Assembly (NCBI GenBank): GCA_017889705.1
Contig: JAGGAB010000021.1
Location: 1-64,000, forward strand
From: Bacillota bacterium
GTDB taxonomy: Bacteria; Bacillota; Negativicutes; Sporomusales; Sporomusaceae
Direction of reading: 5' to 3'
Length of the DNA: 64,000 nt
Shown here: in pieces, positions 1 through 7,628 of the stretch
Position numbering within the stretch: the stretch's first letter is position 1
Layout: each line of letters starts with the position of its first letter
The notes under the pieces: generated by a model
Told to the model about the DNA's origin: nothing
The model's database searches: none
What the model saw: the letters and a program-made list of their open reading frames with translations, nothing else
Position numbers and translations under genes: made by a program

Positions 1-243
1 ATGTGTGATATTAGGGAAGCTGGCAATTCTGACATTAGCAACTTCATTTTTACTGAATGAGCTACAGCCGGCAAAACTGGCACAAATAATCAAGCAAACT
101 ATACTGAATACTATTTTTTTGAACATCTATCCTATCCCTCACTCTTGCGAAATAACTTAAAACCTATTTCGGATATTAAAAAAATATGCATACTATAATA
201 ATATCGGATTATTTCTTTATATTTTATTAAGCAATCACTGCGT
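1..243. other. Intergenic/left-edge sequence, no gene assigned
   Basis: I see no gene here. Plus-strand frame 1 is open from the edge to a TGA at 58-60 (about 19 codons), so it could be the tail of a plus-strand gene cut by the window start, but there is too little sequence to identify it. The rest is AT-rich. Confidence 0.3.
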
Positions 244-290
244 ATTAAAAAAGCACAAAAGCTCTGCTGAGCAGAGCTTTTGTGCTTTTA
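244..290 (-). terminator. Flagellin terminator
   Basis: A perfect inverted repeat (AAAGCACAAAAGCTCTGCT and its complement around a minimal loop) is followed on the minus strand by a T run. It lies 25 bp past the flagellin stop codon. A matching A/T run on the other side suggests it works in both directions. Confidence 0.9.
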
Positions 291-314
291 TTTCAATGTG
301 TACTAATGCTTGTA

Positions 315-2120
315 TTAACCTTGTAACAGAGTCAATACTTGTTGCGGCTGCGAGTTAGCTTTAGCCAGCATTGCAGTAGCAGCCTGAGTAATAACACTCA
401 GTTTAGTGTACTCAGCCATTACTTCAGCCATGTCAGTGTCGCGGATGTTGGATTCAGCTGAAGTCAAGTTTTCACTTTCAGTATCCAGGTTGTTGATGTT
501 GCTTTCCAAGCTGTTTTGAACAGCGCCCAGATTCGAGCGTTCAGAAGCAATTTTGCTAATAGCGGCATCAATAGTGGTGATGGCATCAGTTGCAAGTTCA
601 GCTGTGCTCAAATCAATACCGGTGTCAGAAGTGCTGCCAGCCACGCCCAGAGAGTTAGCATCCATATCGCTGATGGACAGTGTCATGGTTTGATCAGAGT
701 TGGCACCAACCTGGAAGGTCAGGTTAGAACTGCTGTCTACACTAACTTCAGCAGTAGCAGTAGCAGTAGCAGCCAGATATTGAGCTACAGTAGTAGTGGT
801 AGGATCAGCAGTCGAAGCTGCGGCTACATCTGCTGCATTATCAAGAGTTTTTGCAGCAATATAAGTAGTATAGTTAGCAGCATCAGCAGCATCAGTACTT
901 TCAGCAACCGCAATAGCTAATTCATTAACGGCAGCTTCATACTCATCAGTATAAGCGGTAGTAGCTTCCAGCGCAGCTAAGGCAGTAGTAACATCAGTGT
1001 CAGTACTACCTTGTAGCGCAGTTAAAGCAGCCTGATAATCTGTTTCAGTAGCAGTAGCTGCAGCAGTTAAAGTATCAGTGCCAGTAGCATAGAGTGCCAT
1101 GTCGGCTTTAGCAGTAGCCAGTTTCTCTAATTCTGCATCATCACCGGTTACAGTAAGGTCGAAAGCAGTCAAGGTATTGCCGTCTGCGGTAGCCACAGCA
1201 CCATTAATAGTACCGGTTGCGTCTGTACCGCTAACAGTAACGCTGGTGCTGGTAGTATCAGTTGTTGCAACTGCATTAAACAGACCACTTAAGGTAGCAT
1301 TATCTGCTTTTAATGTAATGGAAGAATCACTGCCATAGGTAGCCTCATTTAATTGAATGTACATATTACCAGAATCGTCTGTATTCAATGTGGCAGTAAC
1401 ACCAGTAGTGGTAGTTTCGTCATTGATTTTTTCAATAACACCTTCGATAGTGTCGCCAGACTCAATGGTGATGGTTGTGCCATTGATGGTAACTTCGCCG
1501 GCAAAAGCAGTAGCGCTATCAGTAATTGAGTCAATACCGGTAGCAGAGGTTAAACCAAGAGATTCAGTGCTTGCTTGGGTAGCAACTGAAGTATAGTTTA
1601 CAGTGTAATCGCCAGTGGTTGTATTGTTACCAGCTTCAGTTGTGCTGGCAACAACTGCTGATGAATTCACGCCAGCAACAGAAGTTGCTGAACCGCTGTC
1701 ACCATTGAGAAGTTTAATGGTGTTGTATTCGGTGTCATCAGAAATACGGTCAATTTCTTGGCGAAGAGTGTCGATTTCGTCCTGGATGGACTCACGGTCA
1801 TCATCAGTTAAGGTATCGGAAGAAGCTTGTACAGCCAGTTCACGCATACGCTTTAAGATTTCGTTAGTTTCATCAAGTGCACCGTCAGCAGTCTGAGCCA
1901 GCGAGATAGCGTCCTGGGAGTTGTCGCTTGCCTGGTTCAAGCCTTCGATCTGAGCGCGCATTTTTTCGGAAATAGCGAGACCTGCAGCATTATCTGCAGC
2001 ACTGTTGATGGAATAACCGGATGACAGTTTTTCCAACGCTGAGTTCATAAGGTTAGAGTTTTTGTTCAACTGATTAGTGGTGTTTAACGCGGACATGTTA
2101 GTGCTAATTACCATTGACAT
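315..2120 (-). CDS. fliC: Flagellin, enlarged central domain
   Basis: Structural subunit of the flagellar filament, exported through the flagellar type III apparatus. The N-terminal D0/D1 region (about residues 1-145, with SSGYSINSAADNAAGLAIS) and the C-terminal D1/D0 region (about 510-601, ending in the ANSQPQQVLTLLQ type tail) are classic. At 601 aa it is roughly twice the usual 270-300 aa. The extra length is a Thr/Ala/Ser-rich central region; residues about 336-458 are almost purely Ala/Thr/Asp and include an ASTADPT motif also found in the neighbouring FlgL. The start is the first ATG, 9 bp behind GGAGG. A second in-frame ATG at codon 3 is possible. It sits at the end of the flagellar block behind its own terminator and a long leader, consistent with separate high-level expression. 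Confidence 0.96.
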   Translation of the reverse strand: MSMVISTNMSALNTTNQLNKNSNLMNSALEKLSSGYSINSAADNAAGLAISEKMRAQIEGLNQASDNSQDAISLAQTADGALDETNEILKRMRELAVQASSDTLTDDDRESIQDEIDTLRQEIDRISDDTEYNTIKLLNGDSGSATSVAGVNSSAVVASTTEAGNNTTTGDYTVNYTSVATQASTESLGLTSATGIDSITDSATAFAGEVTINGTTITIESGDTIEGVIEKINDETTTTGVTATLNTDDSGNMYIQLNEATYGSDSSITLKADNATLSGLFNAVATTDTTSTSVTVSGTDATGTINGAVATADGNTLTAFDLTVTGDDAELEKLATAKADMALYATGTDTLTAAATATETDYQAALTALQGSTDTDVTTALAALEATTAYTDEYEAAVNELAIAVAESTDAADAANYTTYIAAKTLDNAADVAAASTADPTTTTVAQYLAATATATAEVSVDSSSNLTFQVGANSDQTMTLSISDMDANSLGVAGSTSDTGIDLSTAELATDAITTIDAAISKIASERSNLGAVQNSLESNINNLDTESENLTSAESNIRDTDMAEVMAEYTKLSVITQAATAMLAKANSQPQQVLTLLQG

Positions 2121-2153
2121 AATAAAATTCCTCCTTGATTTTCCCTTTTTTTA

Positions 2154-2198
2154 TGTAGCTTCCGTGCAACATGTAGTTAGATTTTTGCTTTCAGCAAG
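2154..2198 (-). ncRNA. Flagellin leader element, copy 2
   Basis: In the flagellin leader, a small hairpin (TTGCT-GAA-AGCAA) is followed by an A run, TCTA, and about 25 nt later AGCTACA and another A-rich stretch. The same order of motifs occurs in copy 1 upstream. The stem bases differ between the copies but pairing is kept, which suggests an RNA structure. Function is unknown. I could not match it to a riboswitch class I know. Confidence 0.4.
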
Positions 2199-2330
2199 CG
2201 ACTCTCTAACAAAAAGTCCTGCTAAGTTTTGCCTCCTTCCTTCTATCTGTAAATGATTTCGAAGTTGATTGTTGGAAAAATGTTAAATAATTTATTAAGT
2301 TTAATTTTTTTGTCGTTTTTTATTTTTGTT

Positions 2331-2378
2331 TGTAGCTGATTTGCGTTCGCCTTGGATAGATTTTTTTGCCTTCGGCAG
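2331..2378 (-). ncRNA. Flagellin leader element, copy 1
   Basis: This is the distal copy of the duplicated leader element: hairpin TGCC-GAA-GGCA, a run of A, TCTA, a spacer, then AGCTACA and an A-rich tail. It lies just downstream of the csrA terminator, so it belongs to the flagellin transcript if that transcript starts in this gap or reads through. Confidence 0.4.
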
Positions 2379-2383
2379 TACTC

Positions 2384-2431
2384 AAACAAAAAGCAAGTAC
2401 CTGCTAGCGATGTACTCTCTAGCAGGTACTT
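2384..2431 (-). terminator. csrA terminator
   Basis: A perfect 13-bp stem AAGTACCTGCTAG / CTAGCAGGTACTT with an 11-nt loop, followed on the minus strand by gcTTTTTGTTT. It ends the flgD-to-csrA run and separates it from the flagellin gene. Confidence 0.9.
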
Positions 2432-2515
2432 ACAAATATGTCCGGTCATTTATCCGCTGACTATAATTCATATGGTATTAGAACCCTTCTGAATTAAGTC
2501 TTCATTTGTATTAGC

Positions 2516-2692
2516 TTACTTCTCTGACACACTATTTTGTTGACTTTCGAATATTTCTCCGCGGATAATACTCGTAGATTTTGGCGCATCAATTCCCAGT
2601 CTTAAGTGGCCGTCACCATCCTTGACAACTTTAACCATTATGTCTTTGCCGATCATAACATATTCCCCGGGTTTCCGTCCTAATACCAGCAT
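2516..2692 (-). CDS. csrA: Carbon storage regulator CsrA
   Basis: A 58-aa RNA-binding translational regulator. The sequence follows the family closely: MLVLGRKPGE at the start, IGKDI, then the core GHLRLGIDAPKSTSIIRGEI. In other bacteria CsrA dimers bind GGA motifs in flagellin mRNA leaders and block translation. Here csrA sits directly upstream of the flagellin gene, whose leader contains clustered GGA motifs near 2231-2243 and at its ribosome binding site. The start ATG lies behind GAGGTG. No fliW (the usual CsrA antagonist, often adjacent) is seen in this window. It is too short for many gene callers but clear by motif. Confidence 0.93.
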   Translation of the reverse strand: MLVLGRKPGEYVMIGKDIMVKVVKDGDGHLRLGIDAPKSTSIIRGEIFESQQNSVSEK

Positions 2693-2748
2693 AATGCGTC
2701 ACCTCGCACTAAAAATCCTTTTTTTGAGCTAAGCAGCCCTGCATATCC

Positions 2749-3177
2749 TTATGCCTGCATTTGTCTTTCTACGACTTTATCTGTGGCACCATCCTTACTC
2801 TTATCCACACGCACCTGTTTCATGGCCTGTGACCATGCGTCGCGAAACTCCAGCAGGAATTTTTTAGCTTCCTCGAGTTGGCGTTTGTCTTTTTTTATAT
2901 TGCCCTGAACTAAGCAATGCAATATATATTCGTCAATCAGTATCCATTTCTCGGACATTTCCTGCTTCATGTCGGTGGCCAGCATCAGTTCACGCACGAT
3001 TTTCTGCGCCTTTATATTGGCGGTATGCGCCTTATTTATATCTTTTTTTTCAATAGCTTGTATGCTCTCTGTAATAAAACGGATAGCTCCGTTATACAAC
3101 ATGAGCGTCAATTCTGCTGGCGATGCCGTCAAAATTTGTTGCCTTTTATAAGCATTGGCTGTATTTGTTGCATTCAT
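2749..3177 (-). CDS. fliS: Flagellar export chaperone FliS
   Basis: A 142-aa cytoplasmic chaperone that binds the C-terminus of flagellin and keeps it from polymerising before export. The FliS signature is clear: an N-terminal NAYKRQQILTASPAELTLMLYNG stretch (given in part), followed by helices with IRF and VRELMLATD. I place the start at the ATG at 3177. The ATG seven codons upstream overlaps the GAGGAGG ribosome binding site and is unlikely to be used. It lies between the FliD/chaperone genes and csrA, the usual fliD-fliS order. Confidence 0.93.
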   Translation of the reverse strand: MNATNTANAYKRQQILTASPAELTLMLYNGAIRFITESIQAIEKKDINKAHTANIKAQKIVRELMLATDMKQEMSEKWILIDEYILHCLVQGNIKKDKRQLEEAKKFLLEFRDAWSQAMKQVRVDKSKDGATDKVVERQMQA

Positions 3178-3239
3178 AACCAGCCATATCCTCCTCATCC
3201 CTGCATAGTCGCAGGTTATTCTCAGCAGCTAAGTATTAG

Positions 3240-3659
3240 TTAGCCTTTTTTGTTGAAGCGGCAGCCCCGCAACATGATTGTCCAGGGAGCAATATATTGA
3301 TTTTGAACTTGCCGCTGAATTTTGCTGCTTCTTAACTCGGCAGCAATACGAGTTTTCTCGGTTACGGCTTGTTGCAACACTTCCCGGCTGCGTGCCATAA
3401 CTCGTCGCTGCATATTGGCATTGTTTTGCATCATAGCTGCTAACTGAGGCATGTTTTTCCAATCTGAATCACCGGCTAACTCTCCATTGATTGTTTTAAG
3501 CGTTTGAAGTAACACAGCCCGTTTGGCAAGAACCCGATTTAACCCTTGCATTTTACGTGCTTGGATAAGACGGCACTGCGCTTCGGTATTGGCAGCAATT
3601 TCTTCGAGAATTTGCATCTTATGATTTAAATATTCTTTTGCTCTTTCCCATTGCCCCAT
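3240..3659 (-). CDS. FlgN/FliT-like flagellar chaperone
   Basis: A 139-aa, mostly helical protein with no cysteine motif or membrane segment. Position and composition fit a flagellar export chaperone: a long amphipathic helix near the start (YLNHKMQILEEIAANTEAQ) and glutamine/arginine-rich helices to the end. It sits directly behind fliD and ahead of fliS, where FliT or FlgN usually lies. FlgN serves FlgK/FlgL and FliT serves FliD; all three clients are encoded immediately upstream. The start ATG follows AAGGAG by 8 bp. Choosing between FlgN and FliT needs a profile search. Confidence 0.65.
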   Translation of the reverse strand: MGQWERAKEYLNHKMQILEEIAANTEAQCRLIQARKMQGLNRVLAKRAVLLQTLKTINGELAGDSDWKNMPQLAAMMQNNANMQRRVMARSREVLQQAVTEKTRIAAELRSSKIQRQVQNQYIAPWTIMLRGCRFNKKG

Positions 3660-3693
3660 ACTATCCACTCCTTGAAAAAGTTCTCTTTACGCT

Positions 3694-5685
3694 TTAACTG
3701 CTGCTTCCTAACAACGATGACAAAGCTGAAAGCTGTGAGTTCATGGTACTGATATAAGTTTCTAAAGTTGTGTATTTATCATATAGCGTTTCTTGCAATT
3801 CATCCAGACGGTCTTCTTCGTCCTCGATTTCCTCTTCATACTTTTCAATCAGGCTGCTTAACGTATTGTCACTTTCAGAAGCATCGCTTTCCGTACCGGC
3901 TTTTTCGATAAGTGTCCCTTTATTGCCTGCACTATCACGGCTTGTCGAAACAACGCTTTCCAGAAGATCGTAGAAACGATACGCTATGCCTTCTTCTTCA
4001 TACCTGGTGGCTAAGTCAGTTGCATTGAGTGAACGCAATACCGAATTGCTTCCCAGCGAATCACCCTCAACCGATGAGGTAGTTGCCGTAGAAGTAGCGG
4101 TTTGTGTAAACAATTCCATAATAGCTTCCGGATCACTAGCGATAGCTGAGGTTAGCGTGGTCTCGTCAATCGTCAATGTACCTTCTTCGTCATAATCGCC
4201 GGTTGTTATGCCAATGTCTGAAAGTGAAAGTGTCAAACCGGAAACGGAATCAATCAAGGCTGTCCGCAAATCACTTAACAGATCTTCTATTGTGGAATCA
4301 CTTTCCAATAGTCCAACCTGGGCTTTTGCTTCCCAGGCAGTAATCTGCTCATCAGTCATGTCTTCTTTTTCAGCATCGGTGAGTGGCGGATAGTCTGAGT
4401 CGGAATTTTCATCCACCAAGTCGTTGAGAGTAGCTATTAACTCATTATATGCTTCCACAAAATTTTCGATCAGCTCATAAATGCCGTCAGTATCCTGGGT
4501 CACGGTTACTGTTAGGGGGTCATCTGTGGTGGTGACATTGCCTGAAGAATCCGTAGTAGTAGTTGTTGTCAGAGCATTCAAAGTATAAGTAACACCATCA
4601 ATGGTAACAGAGTTATCGCTACGGGTATATGCTTCACCATCAATTGAAAACTCAGCATCGGTACCGGCCGTGTAAGTTCCCAATAATAAAGAAGCAAAAT
4701 TTCCTGAGCCTGAATCAGCCACTGTCAAAGTAGAGTCACCGGCACCTGTTTCTTCGGCTGTCAAGACAAATTCACCGGTAAGTTCATCATATTCCATAGT
4801 GACACCTAAATCGGCGTCATTGACTTCTTCCATCATCTCATCGATTGTATCTTCTTCGTCAAAGTACAGGGTTGTACCATTGATCGTCAATGCTATCTGG
4901 CTATTGGTAAATGTCAGATCAGTAGATGATGTTAGATAATCAGAAAGATCTGCCAGGGTAACCGTACTGGTATCCAGCCGGTTAGATAATACAGCAGTAT
5001 CACCAAAACCAAGATCGGTTAACCCGGAATCGCTGGAACTGGTAGCACTAACAGTAATCTCCTGTATACCGTCATCCTCAGCTGTGATTTCCAGATATCC
5101 GCTAGCGTTTTCACTAACAGTGATCTTATCTGAACCAACAGCATCATCGATCGCAGATTGTAGTGAAGAAAGATCAGTTACTGAGTCCAGATCAACCGTA
5201 TAATCAGTACCATCAAGAGAAATAACGAAACTTTCGCCGCTTAGACTGGTATAGTCTGCAGCCTCTGAACCTTGCACGTCCAAAGAAATACTGGTACCGC
5301 CATTGGAATACGTGGCTTCTGTAGCCAGAGCAGTGACCGACACAGTATGGCTTCCCGCCGAAGCCGAACTGGAAGCGGTCACCGTGACAGCATCATCACT
5401 GCTGGTTGCGGTATATTGCAGGAAATTACTTGCTTTCATAATACTGCTGGATGAGGTTGTACTAAAATAGGTGTCCTCAAAATCTGTCAGATCAGAAATA
5501 ACGCTGCGATATGCTTCCTGTGTCCATTCTGCTGTTTGTAAATCCTGTTCCAGGCTATCCAGTTTTTTTGCTTTTTCTGCAGTTATCAACTGTTCAACAA
5601 TACCATCGACATCTAATCCGGAAGACAAGCCGGTAATCCGGGTTGTTCCGTTGACTGTGCTGGTAGTTATACTACTTGTAGACAT
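3694..5685 (-). CDS. fliD: Flagellar filament cap FliD
   Basis: Filament cap (hook-associated protein 2) that helps flagellin subunits fold at the growing tip. The N-terminal FliD_N region shows ITGLSSGLDVDGIVEQLITAE and a coiled stretch. The C-terminal region (about 580-663) has long charged coiled-coil segments (KYEEEIEDEEDRLDELQETL) ending in MNSQLSALSSLLG, as in the family. At 663 aa it is longer than the usual 450-500; the excess is Ser/Thr/Asp-rich sequence in the middle, probably exposed domains. AAGGAGG precedes the ATG. It follows flgL by 22 bp, so it is co-transcribed. Confidence 0.95.
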   Translation of the reverse strand: MSTSSITTSTVNGTTRITGLSSGLDVDGIVEQLITAEKAKKLDSLEQDLQTAEWTQEAYRSVISDLTDFEDTYFSTTSSSSIMKASNFLQYTATSSDDAVTVTASSSASAGSHTVSVTALATEATYSNGGTSISLDVQGSEAADYTSLSGESFVISLDGTDYTVDLDSVTDLSSLQSAIDDAVGSDKITVSENASGYLEITAEDDGIQEITVSATSSSDSGLTDLGFGDTAVLSNRLDTSTVTLADLSDYLTSSTDLTFTNSQIALTINGTTLYFDEEDTIDEMMEEVNDADLGVTMEYDELTGEFVLTAEETGAGDSTLTVADSGSGNFASLLLGTYTAGTDAEFSIDGEAYTRSDNSVTIDGVTYTLNALTTTTTTDSSGNVTTTDDPLTVTVTQDTDGIYELIENFVEAYNELIATLNDLVDENSDSDYPPLTDAEKEDMTDEQITAWEAKAQVGLLESDSTIEDLLSDLRTALIDSVSGLTLSLSDIGITTGDYDEEGTLTIDETTLTSAIASDPEAIMELFTQTATSTATTSSVEGDSLGSNSVLRSLNATDLATRYEEEGIAYRFYDLLESVVSTSRDSAGNKGTLIEKAGTESDASESDNTLSSLIEKYEEEIEDEEDRLDELQETLYDKYTTLETYISTMNSQLSALSSLLGSSS

Positions 5686-5707
5686 TTACGTCGCCTCCTT
5701 GCATACG

Positions 5708-7612
5708 TTATCCGATATAATCGATTAGTGTTTTAGAGATTACCTTTGCACCAACCGCAAGCGCTGCTTCATAGGTGTACTCGGCGCTGGTTAATTCTGT
5801 GGTTGCGGTTGCCGTATCGATATTCTCATTGTCTGTCATAAGTGCACTATACGCTTCATAGGCATCATCCAGCCTATCTGTTACATTGGTGACAGCCTCC
5901 ATGCTGACACCTAATGTAGCTTGCGCTGTTGTTGCCAGCTCAAGTGAATCTGATAGCTCATCGATTAAATCGGTTATCGACAATTCATTGGTAGTAATTG
6001 TTACATTACCTGATGAATCCATTGAAGCTGTCTTATAGCTGGTATCGCCATTCAGTGCCAACAGCAATTTCTGAATCGTATTAAATACACTGCTGCTACC
6101 TTCGCCGGTAATGTCCTGGCCTTCCACATTTACCGTGACTTCTGTACTAAAACCGATATTGTAATCAATATTTTGTTCGGCATCAGCATCAGCTCCGGCC
6201 AATGCTTCATACGTGGTTTTAGCTGCCTCAGCCGCTTCACTCAAGGTAGAGGTTCCACCATAGGTAGCAACCGCTGTTGCCAATGCATCTGAAGTAGCCT
6301 CAGCTTCTTCGGCTGCCTCAGATACAGTTGCCGTGCTGCCATATGTTGTAATGGCCGCCGATAAAATATTATAAGTAGCCAGCGCCTCTGCCGTCTCTGT
6401 ACTGGTAGGATCAGCGGCATAAGCAGTATCATAAGCAGTCTTCGCCGAGCTGGCTGCAGATGTTAAGGTAGTGGAATCACCATAAGTAACACTAGCGGCC
6501 GCTAAGGTATCGAAAATATCAAGTGCGGTTGCCGCCGCATCACTTAAAGTAGTTGTCCCGCCAATATAATTTTTTATGGCTGTTGCTAATACATCATCAC
6601 CACTTTCAGCCGCGTCTGCCAAGGTGGTAGTACCGCCAAGGGCAGTAACCGCTGCTGCCAATGCATCTGAAATTTCCAGTGCATCTGCCGCTGCTTCAGC
6701 CAAATCTGTATTGGTAGGATCGGCGGCAGCAGCCGCCGCAGCCGTAGTATAGGCAGTAAGCGCATCCGCAGCCGCATCGGTTAATGTGGTAGTGCTGGCC
6801 TCAACGGTTGTCGTGATAGTGTCTGTTATGGTCTCATAATCACTTTCAGCCGCAGCCGTTGCATCAGTCAAATTGGTAGTACCACCATAGGTAGTAACAG
6901 CTGCTGTAATAGTATTGTAATTGGTCAGTGCTGAGGCCGTCTTAGCCGCCAAAATAATATTCGTAGGATCAGCAGTAGATGCAGCTAACGCAGTGGTATA
7001 AGCACTATAGGCATCAGTAGCAGCTTCTGTTAACGAATTGTAAATCTCACTAGCGCTGTCTGTTAAATAATCCTCAATTGTTTCATCAGATACATCTGAT
7101 GCTATTACACTACCCAGACTCAAGTATTGGCCTTTGTAGGTCACTGTTTCCCCTATATCAGTAGTCACAATCTCATAAGGCTCTTCAGTGGTACTATACC
7201 CGCCAAAAATATAACTTCCGTTATAATCAGTATTCATTAGGTTTACAATGTCTTCCAACAATTGTTCGACCGATGTTGCGTAATTTTCAAGATCCGTGTC
7301 ACTAATTGATTCACTGGATGCCGCAGTCGCGATTTCTTTCAATGTTGTAATGTCTTCGACCAGTTCATCCAGCGCATCATCAGTAGCTGTCTGCCAGGCA
7401 TCAGCAGACTCCGCATTTTCCTGATACTGCTCGATCTGTGATACATAACTGCGGTAGGTTACCGCCCGCGTAGCAACAGTAGTATCATCAGATGCCAGTT
7501 GAATTTTCATATTGGATGCTACCGCTTCATTGGCTTCTGCTAAACGAACAGCTGCAGCACTGATATTGCGCAAGGTATTATCGGCAATCATGCCATTGGT
7601 TATACGATACAT
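5708..7612 (-). CDS. flgL: Hook-filament junction protein FlgL with repeat insertion
   Basis: Hook-associated protein 3, the junction between hook and filament. The N-terminus (MYRITNGMIADNTLRNIS) and the region to about residue 170, including YNGSYIFGG, are typical, and the C-terminus returns to the flagellin-like helix with ENIDTATATTELTSAEYTYEAAL. At 634 aa it is about twice normal. The excess is an insertion at about residues 197-471 made of Ala/Thr repeats: AYxTA, DPTN/DPTS, then TTYGGTTTLxDAA. GGAGGAG precedes the start. The repeats probably form a surface domain; that is inference. Confidence 0.93.
   Translation of the reverse strand: MYRITNGMIADNTLRNISAAAVRLAEANEAVASNMKIQLASDDTTVATRAVTYRSYVSQIEQYQENAESADAWQTATDDALDELVEDITTLKEIATAASSESISDTDLENYATSVEQLLEDIVNLMNTDYNGSYIFGGYSTTEEPYEIVTTDIGETVTYKGQYLSLGSVIASDVSDETIEDYLTDSASEIYNSLTEAATDAYSAYTTALAASTADPTNIILAAKTASALTNYNTITAAVTTYGGTTNLTDATAAAESDYETITDTITTTVEASTTTLTDAAADALTAYTTAAAAAAADPTNTDLAEAAADALEISDALAAAVTALGGTTTLADAAESGDDVLATAIKNYIGGTTTLSDAAATALDIFDTLAAASVTYGDSTTLTSAASSAKTAYDTAYAADPTSTETAEALATYNILSAAITTYGSTATVSEAAEEAEATSDALATAVATYGGTSTLSEAAEAAKTTYEALAGADADAEQNIDYNIGFSTEVTVNVEGQDITGEGSSSVFNTIQKLLLALNGDTSYKTASMDSSGNVTITTNELSITDLIDELSDSLELATTAQATLGVSMEAVTNVTDRLDDAYEAYSALMTDNENIDTATATTELTSAEYTYEAALAVGAKVISKTLIDYIG
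6200..7024 (-). repeat. Degenerate coding repeats inside flgL
   Basis: About three divergent units of roughly 80-110 residues, each with the order AY-x-TA-x-A, DPT(N/S), a helix rich in AL, then AA-x-TTYGGTTTL-x-DAA. The shorter YGGT(T/S)TL(S/T)xAA element recurs several more times. The DNA word GTAGGATCAGC also recurs on the plus strand, including inside the flagellin gene. Confidence 0.75.
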
Positions 7613-7628
7613 ACTAGTCTCCTCCTCT

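Noticed and set aside
516-1896. Several plus-strand frames inside the flagellin gene
   Set aside because: They are shadows of the Ala/Thr/Ser-rich coding sequence, without ribosome sites or recognisable domains.
2331-2400. Cyclic-di-GMP (GEMM) riboswitch in the flagellin leader
   Set aside because: The stretch GAACGCAAATC recalls part of the motif, but the GGCAAACC and GGTAGC parts and the tetraloop-receptor layout are missing.
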